From: Paragordius varius
Lineage: Eukaryota > Nematomorpha
DNA: 64,000 nt
Assembly (NCBI GenBank): GCA_964247055.1
Contig: OZ176051.1
Span: 7,750,001-7,814,000, forward strand
Reading direction: 5' to 3'
In this document: positions 1 to 9,890 of the stretch, piece after piece
Layout: every line of letters begins with the position of its first letter
How positions within the stretch are numbered: the stretch's first letter is position 1
The notes under the pieces: generated by a model
The model's database searches: none
What the model saw: the letters and a program-made list of their open reading frames with translations, nothing else
What the model was told of the DNA's origin: nothing
Translations under genes and position numbers: made by a program

Positions 1-496
1 ATGGGGGCAAAAATACAGAAAATGATTTTTTTAACCAATCAGAAGTGGAAACGATTGATAATTAGAATTGTAAAAACCCCGATTCAAATGTATTTTAATT
101 TTAAGACTTAAAGCAAGGGGGGGGGGGCAAGTCACATGGCTCACGAGCCACATTTTTGACTCAAATTAGGCAGGCCTCATACAAACAATATAAATATATG
201 ATATTGACATAAATATTAATTAAAGTCTTGGGACAAATATGCCACTAATATTTTACATTGTTACAACTATTTCGTCAAAATTAAGAAGTCGTATTATTAG
301 CTCTACCGACATATATTTTAATTCAAACACAGTATTTTATAATTGAAAATTAATTCTTCTTACGGTTTTTGTCAGATATACTTTTTATGCAAGTTTTCTT
401 TTTGTAAAATGTAATTTTCAGATTAAAATCTAGGACAAAATTGTGGACACTATACCGCATGATTCTCATAAAATACAGGAGTTAATGTGGTAAAAA
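1..496. other. intergenic, no gene seen
   Basis: AT-rich sequence with no convincing open frame. It contains a run of ten G residues at about 117-126. It lies downstream of the minus-strand frame at 497-931 and would hold that gene's 3' UTR if the gene is real. Confidence 0.5.
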
Positions 497-931
497 TTAC
501 TTATTCGAAGGATCTAGGAGTTTGTCCCTAAGTAACTTGGCTAAAAATGAACTTTCACCTTTATTCATAACTGTTTCCTGAGCAACTCCGAAATCGGTGT
601 ACTTTTTATCTGTCAAATTAGCATTAGGGTTTTCTTTCATAATGCCCATACAAGATCCAGCTAATTGTTTTTTAATAAAATCATAATTGACTATTGATGA
701 TGGATTTGAACGCAACGGAACGTTGAACGAATTACAATTTTTTTCCAATTCCTGGATGCTATTAACATTTTTGGTCCCGATAATTTGATTAGAATGTTGA
801 GCATTGATAAGAGATTGTTTTAAAATATCAACAGCATTGGCATTATAAATATTTTCGTTATTTTGCAATGAAGCACGTTTGAATTCGGGACTTTCGAAAA
901 AAGTTTTTAAAAAAGATGGGTCGGTGGCCAT
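497..931 (-). CDS. hypothetical 144-aa protein, single exon
   Basis: I do not recognise this protein. It is one uninterrupted reading frame from an ATG (context ctcATGGCC, a reasonable eukaryotic start) to a stop, 144 residues. The protein begins MATDPSFLKTFFESPEFKRA and is hydrophilic, with many Asn, Gln, Lys and Ser, no signal peptide, no membrane segment and no zinc or catalytic motif that I can see. It has only one cysteine-rich-looking spot (a GSCMG segment) and otherwise reads as a mixed-charge, probably soluble protein. An open frame of this length in such AT-rich DNA, where random frames rarely exceed 80 codons, argues that it is or recently was coding. It could also be the last exon of a longer gene or a piece of a mobile element, since repeats follow immediately on its right. 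Confidence 0.5.
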   Translation of the reverse strand: MATDPSFLKTFFESPEFKRASLQNNENIYNANAVDILKQSLINAQHSNQIIGTKNVNSIQELEKNCNSFNVPLRSNPSSIVNYDFIKKQLAGSCMGIMKENPNANLTDKKYTDFGVAQETVMNKGESSFLAKLLRDKLLDPSNK

Positions 932-1320
932 GAGAAAAAAATAACATATGTTGTAATTTATTTAACCCTTGGTGGCAAATTAAAATATTTTCGGGATTTT
1001 TGGAGCCCCAAGAGATTTTTACGACCAATATTGAAGATAAATATAAAAATGGTTGAAATAAATTACTAACCAGACATATATTATATATTTTATTTATATT
1101 TTAGAATAAGGGTTTCGATTTAACACACGGTATATCCCAAACATTTAATCATTTAGTATTATTTTTTACATATAATATTTTCTCGAGTAATCTATTGATT
1201 TTAATTAATTTTAATGTTTATGTTGGGTGATATAAAATATACTAATTAATGCTTTATTCTTTTTAAATTATTATATAGGGGATACATTTTGAGGCGTTTT
1301 TATCCTAAAGACATGCATTA
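932..1320. other. intergenic, AT-rich, no feature seen
   Basis: Upstream region of the minus-strand frame at 497-931. No exon, RNA gene or repeat could be supported here. Confidence 0.4.
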
Positions 1321-1325
1321 ATTTT

Positions 1326-1400
1326 TATTAACACTTGGATACAACACATTCGTTTCCCTCCTTTAATTGAAATATGGGTTGGATATCCCAAACCTTTAAA
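1326..1400 (-). repeat. fragment of TIR repeat A
   Basis: The stretch starting TTAACACTTGGATACAACAC matches the inverted sequence near 2340-2385 (right part of repeat A), including the same CACTTGGATACAACACA core. It is read as a detached end fragment of that family. Confidence 0.4.
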
Positions 1401-1599
1401 AATTACTCAAAAAATATGGAATGAATAATGAAACCATGGAAGTTTGCACTTAAATAACATTAAATCCGAAATATAAAAAAAATTAGTTAAAAATACTTGA
1501 TATTACTTAGTTAATTATCATTGTGAGCTAAATTTGAAAATATACAAAATAACGACTAGTCTGATCCTCACAATAGTATATTACTTTTAAATAGTAAAT

Positions 1600-1795
1600 T
1601 AGCTTTTATTTCTTAAAATTTGATAAATACGATAATTTGCAAAAATGTGTAAAAATGGTTCTAATACAGTTTGATATGGAACTTTTTTTCCAAAATAAAT
1701 TGAGATATTTCGGCATATATATATTAGAATAGAAGCATAATTTAAATTGGGAGCTTTTCTTTCAGTAGTTTCATTAAAATATCAACTAATGTGTG
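1600..1795 (-). repeat. inverted partial copy of repeat A, abutting the direct copy
   Basis: Read on the minus strand, this segment carries the same landmarks in the same order as the repeat A copy that starts at 1797: the ACTACTGAAAGAAA block, the atgcttctatcctaat block, then the TTTTGCAAAT block. The two lie head to head, giving a foldback centred at about 1795. Confidence 0.55.
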
Positions 1796-1796
1796 T

Positions 1797-2403
1797 ATTA
1801 ACACTTCGATTCAAATTGGGGTATCTACCCCAGACTAAATTTAAATTAATATTTTTAAATACTACTGAAGGAAACGGTCCCATTTGAAACTTATGCTTCT
1901 ATCCTAATTTAAATTATATAATGCCAAAATATCTAATAAATTTTTTTTAACAAAAAGTTCCAAGTCTAACTACTTTGACGCCATTTTTATTGCATAAAAT
2001 TTTTGTAAAATATCGTCTTCATTTAATTTTGAGGGTAGCATTAAGGCTAATTTTATATTAAAATTACATCAAACATTGATAGAAATAGAAATAGCGGTTT
2101 ATTTTGTATTATTTTTAATTTTATCATTTCACACATGTCACGTTGATCAAATTTTACCTTTTGTTTTAGCTTTAAATAAGTAATATCGAGTATTTTTGAA
2201 TAATTTTTTTTATATTTCGGTTTATTAATGTTATATAAGTGTAAAATTTTGCCATGGTTTCGATTCCTTCCATACTTTTTAAAGTATTTGATTTTAAACA
2301 GGCCTGGGGAATCCAAGTACCCTAATTTGAATCGAAGGACTAAAATGAGTGTGTTGTATCCAAGTGTTAATACCCCAATCGGAATCGAAGTGTTAAAGGT
2401 TTT
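1797..2403 (+). repeat. repeat A, copy with terminal inverted repeats (non-autonomous element)
   Basis: The left end reads TTAACACTTCGATTCAAATT followed by GGGGTAT. The right end, read inverted, is TTAACACTTCGATTCCGATT followed by GGGGTAT. These are terminal inverted repeats of about 27 bp enclosing about 600 bp. Inside are the family landmarks ACTACTGAAGGAAACG and GCTTCTATCCTAAT. No transposase is present. The superfamily is not identified; it looks like a MITE. Confidence 0.6.
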
Positions 2404-2438
2404 TAATTACAATTTTGAAATGGGCAAGTCGACTTAAG

Positions 2439-2462
2439 ATATATATATATATATATATATAT
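2439..2462. repeat. (TA)n microsatellite
   Basis: Uninterrupted alternating AT of about 22 bp. Confidence 0.9.
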
Positions 2463-2547
2463 AAACAAAGATGACGTGTGAGCTTTGAACGGCTTGGAAA
2501 AATGGACAAGCCCATTCCGATTTCAAAGTAAAAATTATTTTTTAAAC

Positions 2548-2690
2548 ACTTCGATTTAAATTGGGGTATTTAAATACCACCTAATTTTTTTAAAAAACTA
2601 CTGAAGGAAACGTAAATTTAAATTTATGCTATCCTGATAAAAATTGTATTAATAAGCCAAAATATCTAAATCAGGGCTTCTATCAGTAAA
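2548..2690 (+). repeat. truncated copy of repeat A
   Basis: Begins ACACTTCGATTTAAATTGGG and keeps the ACTACTGAAGGAAACG block, then loses similarity. A third partial copy of the family that also occupies 1797-2403 and 3427-3850. Confidence 0.55.
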
Positions 2691-2721
2691 TGCCCTTTAG
2701 CAAATAAAATAACACTATATT

Positions 2722-2850
2722 TTTAAATTATAAACATTACATCTGAAATAAATTTACGATAAAAAAACTGTGTTCTACATGTTTTAATGGGGAAGCTTTG
2801 GCGTTTCTCATTTATATACAAAGACTTTAGATACAGAAAACTTTAATTTT
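2722..2850 (+). repeat. minor dispersed repeat shared with 9482-9590
   Basis: TATAAACATTACATCTGAAA here matches TATAAACATTACATTCGAAA at about 9490, and similarity continues weakly downstream. The nature of the repeat is unknown. Confidence 0.35.
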
Positions 2851-3426
2851 AAATTTCAGAGCAATATTTCTAAATGTACCACAACTAAGTCTATATTTAT
2901 CGCTTTGATAACTTCACAATTTCAACCATTTACATATGGTAAAATTCATCAGAAATTGAATTTGATACTTAATTAGATAGAGAAGTAACTACATGATTTA
3001 AGATATTTGGGCAATTAAATTTAAAAGCGAATTTCATTGTTTACTAAGTTGGGAAAGATAAATAATATATTAATGTACCGAAGGATTTTAACTATCCTTT
3101 CGTGATCAAATAACTTATTTATCAAGGATATTAGAATTTGTTTATAATAATATTTCAATATTTCTTGATAATCCTCTTAAACAAGCTAAACAAAAAAAAT
3201 ATGTTAAATATATAAAAACTCTTTATAATTTTTATCAACATAAAATTAATTTTTGCGATCAAGCGTTAATTTATATATTGATTTATAAATAAATTTTGTC
3301 AAATATTTTAAAACCACAAATTTTATTTTTTTGGTTGTGAGTTACAAAATATATCGATCAATATTCAAATGACCACAGAAATTTCATTACAACATTTATC
3401 GTTTGTATGTCTGGTGAACAAATTTA

Positions 3427-3850
3427 ACACTTCGATTCAAATTGGGGTACCTAAATACCCCAGATTATATTTGAGTTAGGATTTTTAAAAAACTACTGAA
3501 GGAAACGGGCCCAATTTAAATTTATGCTTCTATCCTAATAAAAATTATATAAATATGGCAAAATATCTAAAAAAAAGTTCCATGTCAAACTACTTCGACG
3601 CTATTTTTATTTTACAAAATTTTTGCAAAATATCGTCTTCATTTAATTTTAAGGGTAAAATTAAAGCTATTTTTTTTAAATTACATCTAATATTGTTAGA
3701 AATAGAAAAAGCGGTTTATTTTGTATTATTTTTCAATTTTACCATTTCACACATGCGTAGACCAAATTTTTACCTTTCGGTTTTATCTTAAAATAAGTAT
3801 TATAAAGTATTTTTGAATAAATTTTTTTCTATATTTCGGTTTGTTAATGC
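3427..3850 (+). repeat. repeat A, longest 5' copy
   Basis: Begins AACACTTCGATTCAAATTGG and contains a short hairpin around GGGGTACCTAAATACCCC. It runs parallel to 1797-2228 for over 400 bp. It includes a 78-codon open frame (3555-3791) whose translation resembles the translated inverted copy near 55.6-55.8 kb. That may reflect shared ancestry of the repeat rather than selection on a protein. Confidence 0.6.
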
Positions 3851-4332
3851 GAGTTTCTTAACGACCCCATCAAATATAAAAGTAAAATAAAATAATATTT
3901 TTTGATGATATATTTATTAGATAATGATATACATAAAATAAATTATTTTAGAATTCGTTTTGAAACATATAAAATCAAATATTGAAATTTGCAAAAAATG
4001 TTATAGAAATGTTTTTATTATAGTTTCAAAAACAAAAGTGAACTCTCACCGTCTTAATCTCAAATATATCCTAGTAGTTGCGTGGTAAATATTAAATTAA
4101 AGTCTATCTTATTAATGAGATGGATGTGTCTGTTTTTTATTGCATAACAAATCAAATCTTGGTGCAATGTTTGAAACCTCTGGACGTAGGACCACTTCAA
4201 CATTTTTTTCATAGCTGAACGATATTGGGATTTATATGTAAAGCTGAAAAATTAGCTTCATATAATGTGGTGTTGAATGGCAGAAGTACATTCCACATCG
4301 GCGATTGTGGGAAATTCAGTTCTTGTTCCGAT

Positions 4333-5040
4333 CCATTTTCGCCCAGGGTATGAGACGGTAAAAATTTGATAAGGATTCCAGGTATTCCCTGTTAACAGGC
4401 AAAAATTTTAGACAAGTGTTTCTTTAATGGCTGCTGGGTAAGGAGCTACCCGTTAAAAACTCATCCGTCATGTGGCTTCGTGATCTGTTTCCGGAGAACC
4501 GGTAGACCCATTCAAATCCAATATCGAAAAAATATAATCATTCATGAATGCCCCGTCAATAGCTTCGCCCTTTTTTTAAATTAGGCCCCCAGTTCAAGTC
4601 CACACCGTGTAAAAACGGGTGTGAGAAAATTTTCCGGAGAACGCGTTACACCATTCAATTTCAAATATGATTTTTGTTTACTTATTTTCGATTGCGCCGA
4701 ACATAGTCGTCTCGCTTTTTTAATTTAGGCCCTCTTTTTACCCGCTCCCCCCGTAAAATGCCATTTTTTTTAAAAAATTAAGTCCACCAAAATAAATTTT
4801 TGAATGTATTTTTCGCCCAAGGTATAAGACCGTAAAAATTCAAAAAGGATTCTACGCCCGTTAAAAGGCAAAAATTTTAGTCAAGCGTTCCTTTGATGAT
4901 AGCTGCTAAGTAAGGAGCTACCCGGGAAAAATGACCCGTCATATCGAAAGCGTGCTTTTGTGGCTAAATTTCTGAAAACCTATCAGGCCATATGAGTCAA
5001 TAACTGCTTGAAATATGGATAAAACATTATTTATGGTATA
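4333..5040 (+). mobile_element. Helitron-like family, internal fragment
   Basis: Same orientation as the copy at 15124-16211. Shared landmarks in order: the CGCCCAGGGTATGAGACGG block, GATTCCAGGTATTCCCTGTT, GGTAAGGAGCTACCCGTTAA, the GTGATCTGTTTCCGGAGAAC block and the GCGCCGAACATAGTCGTCTC block, after which the first landmarks recur at about 4806. It therefore contains roughly one and a third internal units. Neither end of the family (A|TC or CTAG|T) is present, so this copy is truncated on both sides. Confidence 0.6.
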
Positions 5041-5169
5041 ATTGAGTGGGTAACGACGAGGGTTTTTTAATGTAAATGATGTTGGAATCGTCAAAAAGGT
5101 TGAAGAGGGACATTCCTTGCCTTTTTTGATATAGTTAAAATAAGAATGAAAACCGACAATCAGTATATA

Positions 5170-5990
5170 ATTAATACAAAGGTATACTACAAAAATTTTT
5201 TTAAATACAGCTTTCTATCAATAAATTCCAATTACCCCTCCTTCACATAAAGGCTATAGTATCCAGTTACCTAAAACGCACAATTACCCAATACAGTAAA
5301 AAGGCAGATATACCAAACAAATGAAATTGTACAGTATTTGCTACAACAAGACTATCAAAAAGAATGGATTACAACAGCAGTAAACAAAATTATAAAAAGA
5401 AACCTGACTTCCATGTCGGCAAATCCGGTTGGTTTTATTCCATGCCAGCCCATCCTTCCCACAGAAGCCTCACGTCAACGGACGAAACTATTCTTCCCTC
5501 TGGAAAAAAACAATCGTGTAATTGCTTGCTTACCCTATAGCGCTACATCAGAAAGTGTCGGGAGAATTTTATAAAAGAAAGATGACATAAAAGTGGTTTA
5601 TAAACCAACATAGAACTTTTTAAAAATGTTAAAGTCTAAGGAATTGGAAATGGAAAACACGATATACAAGTTGAAATGCGAGAATTGCCCAGCAATTTAC
5701 ATAGGCCAGTCGAAGCGAAACATAAAGGTAAGATATAAACATAAAAAAGAAAAAGTTCGGCTATGTTTCTGCATTGCGTGGATAACATCCATGAGTGCTC
5801 AAATAGAATTGACGTTTTAGCCGTGGAAAGAAAGTACATCTCAAGGATAACAAAAGAAGCACTCTTTATACAAAGCGCAGATGGTTTACTTAATCGCCGT
5901 CAAGAAAGGAAAGATATAAACCCTGAAACTAAATCATTTATCAAAAATTATCGAATTTTTAATCACAAACCATTTTACAGTGTTTAAAAT
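5170..5990 (+). mobile_element. Penelope-like element, broken 3' (C-terminal) remnant
   Basis: Three adjacent frames carry the end of a Penelope-like polyprotein. The first (from about 5338) resembles the region after the reverse transcriptase core, ending LPYSATSESVGRIL, a motif seen as 'PY..G.SE.IGRIL' in the family. The second (from about 5626) has the GIY-YIG endonuclease start IYKLKCENCPAIYIGQSKRN. The third (to 5987) has the end of that domain with DNIHECSNRI and LNRR. The reverse transcriptase core is absent upstream. The element is an old, incomplete copy with a small number of breaks (a few). It sits between a Helitron-like fragment and the left end of a Tc1-like element. Confidence 0.75.
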
Positions 5991-6339
5991 AATAATTTTG
6001 TGTTTACATTGTTTCATGTTAAATTATTATTTTATTTACATTAGCGTATGCAGTAAAAGATTGTTAGTGCAAAATAAAATAAAAAACACTTTTTAAAAAA
6101 CAGGGGGATATTATGGATAGTGTATACAAAATTAGGGGACAATCTTGGTATATGTAATATATGCGCATTTGGTTTTTTTAAAACTGCGAAAATTTTTTTT
6201 AAAAATATTAGTGAAACATCATTTCCCAGATATATTATAAAAAAATGTTAAATTAAATTTCATGGTAGAATTATACATTCGTGATTAATTATGGAACTGT
6301 ATAACAAATACAAATTATACAAGATCTTTATTTAAATTA

Positions 6340-7542
6340 CAAGCGTGAATCTCGTGCTGCTACGCAGCCGAGGAAGTCCTTCGGACTTCTGGGGGGGGGC
6401 GGGTGTTCGAAGCTTGGATTTGATTGGGTCTACCTTTTTTCCGGTACATCACAAAGCCAGCATTTTCCATTTTTATAAATATATAGATTACCATAAATAA
6501 TGTTTTAATATCCATATATCTTTTAACATGCTATACATATGATAGATACTCCTTACTCAGCAGCTATCATCAAAGAAACGCTTGACTAAAATTTTTGCCT
6601 TTTAACAGGGAATACGTGGAATCCATATAGAATTTTTACGATCTCATACCTAGGGCGAAAAATCGATTTAAAAAATCATTTTTGTGGACTTTGTTTTTTG
6701 AAAACAATGTCATTTTACGGGGGTAGGGGGTAAAAAGAGGGCCTAAATCAAAAAAGTGACTCGACTATGTTCGGCGCAATCGAAAATAAGTAAACAAAAA
6801 TTATATTTGAAATTGAATGGTCCAACACGTTCTCCAAAAAATTGACTTAACCCATTTTTCACACGGGGTGGGCCTGAACTGGGGACCTAATTCCAAAAAA
6901 GGGCGAAGCTATTGTCGGGGCATTCATTAATGATTATATTTTTTCGATATTTGGATTTGATTGGGTTCACTGGTTTTCCGGAAACAGATCACAAAGTTAT
7001 ATGAAAAATCAGTTTTTAGCGGGTAGCTCCTTACCCAGCAGCTATCATTAAATAAACGGTGGACTAAAATTTTTGCCTTTTAACAGGCAATACGAAAAAT
7101 CTTTCTCGAATTTTTACAGTCTCATACCGTGGGCAAAAAAATACAATCAAAAAAATATTTTTGTGGACTTTGTTTTTTTTTGAAAAAATTGGCATTTTAT
7201 GGGGGTAGCGGGTAAAAAGAGGGCCTAAATCAAAAAAGTGACTCGACTATGTTCAGCGCGATCAAAAATAAGTAAACAATTATATTTTAAATTGAATGGT
7301 CCAACACGTTCTCCAGAAAATTGTCTCAAAGACACGATTTTTGTGGACTTCTATTTTCAAAAAAAACCGTTTTTCATACGGGGTGGGGCCGAACTGGGGG
7401 CCTATTTCAAAAAAAGGGCGAAGCTATTGTCGGGACTTTTATTAATGATTATATTTTTTCGATACTTGGATTTAATTGGGTCTACCGGTTTTCCTGTACC
7501 AGATCACAAAGCCAGCATTTTCCATTTTTATAAATATATAAA
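6340..7542 (-). mobile_element. Helitron-like element, copy with precise empty site
   Basis: Orientation is minus: the 3' end is at 6340 and the 5' end at 7542. The 3' end on the minus strand reads GAGATTCACGCTTG then T, preceded by the hairpin GCTGC-GTA-GCAGC and a second hairpin GAAGTCC-GAA-GGACTTC. The 5' end reads A|TTTATATATTTATAAAAATG (family consensus TCTATATATTTAT). The paralogous Tc1-like element has an unbroken AAATTA|TTACTTG at 13503/13504, exactly where this copy is inserted, so insertion occurred between A and T without target duplication, as Helitrons do. Inside, the landmark GGATTTGATTGGG recurs at about 6415 and 6954 and as GGATTTAATTGGG at 7469, giving internal units of about 515-540 bp. 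No Rep/helicase is present. Confidence 0.7.
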
Positions 7543-7869
7543 TTACTTGCTTTTCTCGATCTATTGAAAACTGAATATGCGTCAGGTGATAAATAAAAGA
7601 ATTTTTGAAATTTGGAGTTTTTTGTAATTAAAAATAAATTACAAAAGTTTACTTGTTAAATGCACTACTTACACAGATTCAGGGAAAGATTTAAACACAA
7701 TGATATTTTAAACAATGATGTTTTCTTGAATGTGCAACAATATTAAAAACCATATATTATAATAATAAATATGTATCTATTTATTAATACTGTTGTGAAA
7801 TAAGTATAAAATTTGAACAATAAATCTAATGCAACATGTTAAATAATATTTGATATATTTCTATGTGTA

Positions 7870-8392
7870 TTTTCATTAAATAAATGTTTTTTCTGTAACG
7901 CAACTTCTGTCAAAATCTTGTGTGTCATGTTTGCCGATTGGGCCCCTTCCAACTTGTCGATATGGCTCTAGATTAAAACCTGTTTCGTCCAGATAAAACG
8001 TCTTTTCCCAAGGCATATCTTTTGCCCTTAAAGCGTATTTGTATCTATCTAAGTATATAAACCAAATACCTTGTTTCTATGGTTGAAAGGGAATTTCTAT
8101 TGATTGGCTTTTTGTATATTCGTTTTATATTGTATTTAATATTTTTTAGTATTTTGGCTAAGGTTGATCTCCCAACTTTAACCTCATCTGGAAGACGGCT
8201 TATTATATCTTCGTATGTGACTTGATAATCTTGATCAATAATTTTTTTAACAATATTTATTAATTTTGGATCATTCCATTTACATTTTGGCCCTCTTTTC
8301 TCCACCGTAAACTCATTATCATTCCTTAGATATCTCAAAAATTTATAAATGTGCTGTTGTTTCAACCCCAATCTAAGGGCTATATCCTTCAC
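7870..8392 (-). pseudogene. Tc1/mariner-type transposase, DNA-binding and start of catalytic domain (copy 1)
   Basis: Frame 8392-8045 (minus) encodes a helix-turn-helix region (IALRLGLKQQHIYKFLRYLR, then a basic KRGPKCKWND segment and the second HTH-like EVKVGRSTLAKILKNIK). After a frame change near 8045 the same protein continues with RYKYALRAKDMPWEKTFYLD and ETGFN, the first catalytic Asp region of an IS630/Tc1/mariner DDE domain, then GRGPIGKHDTQDFDRS. It stops at about 7870, so the second Asp and the third acidic residue are missing. The element cannot encode an active transposase by itself. The copy at 13.85-14.37 kb stops at the same place. Confidence 0.75.
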
Positions 8393-8469
8393 TGAGAATT
8401 CGTAAAAATTTGGCTCTGAAAAAATTCGATATGCCTCATTGATTTTTTCAGTGGTCCAAAAGCAATATT

Positions 8470-8676
8470 CTAAACATTATTAACTGCTAAACTTTTAGAT
8501 TTCTTAATTTTTTTTGTAGTTTTCACAACATTTAATCTTCTTGTAACGTTATCTAAATTGGATATATCCTGTAATACATTTCTAGAAGTATCAATTTGTT
8601 GAATATTTGGTATTGTGGCTTCATTTTCCTCTGAGTATTCATAAACATTTAATAAATTTTTAATAAAAAACATCAT
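8470..8676 (-). pseudogene. N-terminal part of the Tc1-like transposase (copy 1)
   Basis: Frame begins MMFFIKNLLNVYEYSEENEA and ends KKIKKSKSLAVNNV. It precedes the helix-turn-helix frame, and the linking sequence CFWTTEKINEAYRIFSEPNF lies between in another frame. The same break position occurs in the other copy (14445-14666) with slightly different bases. A short Lys-rich tail could be a nuclear localisation signal. Confidence 0.55.
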
Positions 8677-9041
8677 ATATATTTCTCACAAAAATTTTAT
8701 AAGCTTTTCAACAACCAAATGTGCCGACCAAATGTCCTTAATTTTCATATTTTGATTATCATTCAGTCTTATTATAAACATATCCATAATATCCCCCTGT
8801 TTTTTTTTAAAAAGTGTTTCTTATTTTATTTTGGACTAACAATCTTTTACTGCATATGCTACTGTATAGCATTACAATTAATTTTTATAAAAAATGCACA
8901 TTTGGTTATTTTATATCACAACGGTTTCTTTGTGATCTCTATTTTATCCACTAATGGTTCTTTTGTGATCTCCTATATAAGTGTTATCAACCATAATTTT
9001 GTTCATTTTTTATAAATTAATTTTTATTATCATATATTGGG

Positions 9042-9148
9042 TGGGGTGATAAAAAAGTCGCACTTGACTTGTAAGCCAAGCGTGGCAAGTTGAGCAAGAT
9101 TACTTAAGCCGGCAAGTGTACACTTGAAGATCGGCGATAAAAAAACAC
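9042..9148 (+). repeat. left arm of a long inverted repeat (partner 16388-16484)
   Basis: The segment GGGGTGATAAAAAAGTCGCA CTTGACTTG... is matched in inverse orientation at 16388-16484 (AAGTCAAGTGCGACTTTTCT and so on), with the GGCTTAA and AAGTxTACAC blocks also in the expected places. The two arms are about 95-105 bp, clearly related though not identical, and bracket 7.3 kb that contains the hAT pair, the second Tc1-like element and a Helitron-like copy. Confidence 0.55.
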
Positions 9149-9890
9149 TTAAATCAAGTCTTTTATGAATGTAACAGTTTTTTGCCACCCAATTCGAATT
9201 TTATGGAAATTTTTTTGATCATTTTCAGCTAAAATCTGTGAAATAAGGCACAAAAAGATAAACAATAAATACGATATGCATTTATTGAAGTTTTTCAAAC
9301 TCACTGGCACCTATCTTATATAATATTATAGAGTTTTCTATTGTGATCCTAGTAATAATTTTTAGATTGATGAAACCATTCGCCCTTAAAATACTTTCCA
9401 TTATTTCACCACACTACTTATTTTGTTTGGAGTCCAGTTGCAAATATAATGGGAAGATGTTTATACATAACATAATTATTTTTAATTGATTATAAACATT
9501 ACATTCGAAATAAATTTATGATGAAATAAATTCTTTACATTGGATAAAAGTGAAGTTTTGCCTTTAATAAACGAAGATAAAATTTTACAAGATTAATATT
9601 TAATTAATTTTAAAAAATTTTTGTGAATTCCAATTTTTTTGCGGTCACGGAAACGATATATTCAGCATATTTTTATGTGCCATGTTATTTAATATTAGCA
9701 GAGTTTTTCTATAAATTTATCCTCTTTTGTATCCACCCAATGAATAGATTAATTGGCCAAAATTTATCAAATTAACAATTTATAGCATTAATAAAGGTTT
9801 GAATTACATATAAAACCTAAATTTTGTATATAATTAGTTTCCAAAATAATTTTATCCATATTTTTGAATCTGTCAAGTGTGCCTTATACC
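9149..9890. other. AT-rich spacer, no gene seen
   Basis: Apart from the minor repeat at 9482-9590 (shared with 2722-2850), I see no coding potential or structured element. Confidence 0.4.

Larger units (their letters stand above)
6039..8864 (-). mobile_element. Tc1/mariner-like element, copy 1 (non-autonomous, with nested Helitron-like insert)
   Basis: Ends are terminal inverted repeats of about 75 bp. The left one holds TATGCAGTAAAAGATTGTTA at about 6047 and a GGGGGATATTATGGATA block; the right one holds the exact inverse, ending in GCATATGCTACTG at 8864. Inside, on the minus strand, are the start and middle of a transposase (see separate entries). A Helitron-like copy (6340-7542) is inserted in the non-coding left part; the sister element at 13322-14834 lacks it. 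Homology between the two copies continues about 165 bp beyond the right repeat, to about 9030, so the duplicated unit is larger than the TIR-bounded element. Confidence 0.75.

Noticed and set aside
6340-6400. Short GC hairpins considered as tRNA, rRNA or a hammerhead ribozyme fragment
   Set aside because: No tRNA T-arm/anticodon layout and no CUGAUGA/GAAA hammerhead core; the hairpins are explained as the Helitron-like 3' end.
7238-7567. 109-codon frame, and similar frames at 34811-35149, 15671-16021 and 15133-15366
   Set aside because: They recur only because they lie in the Helitron-like repeat unit; different copies open different frames and none has a domain or codon bias. Treated as repeat, not genes.
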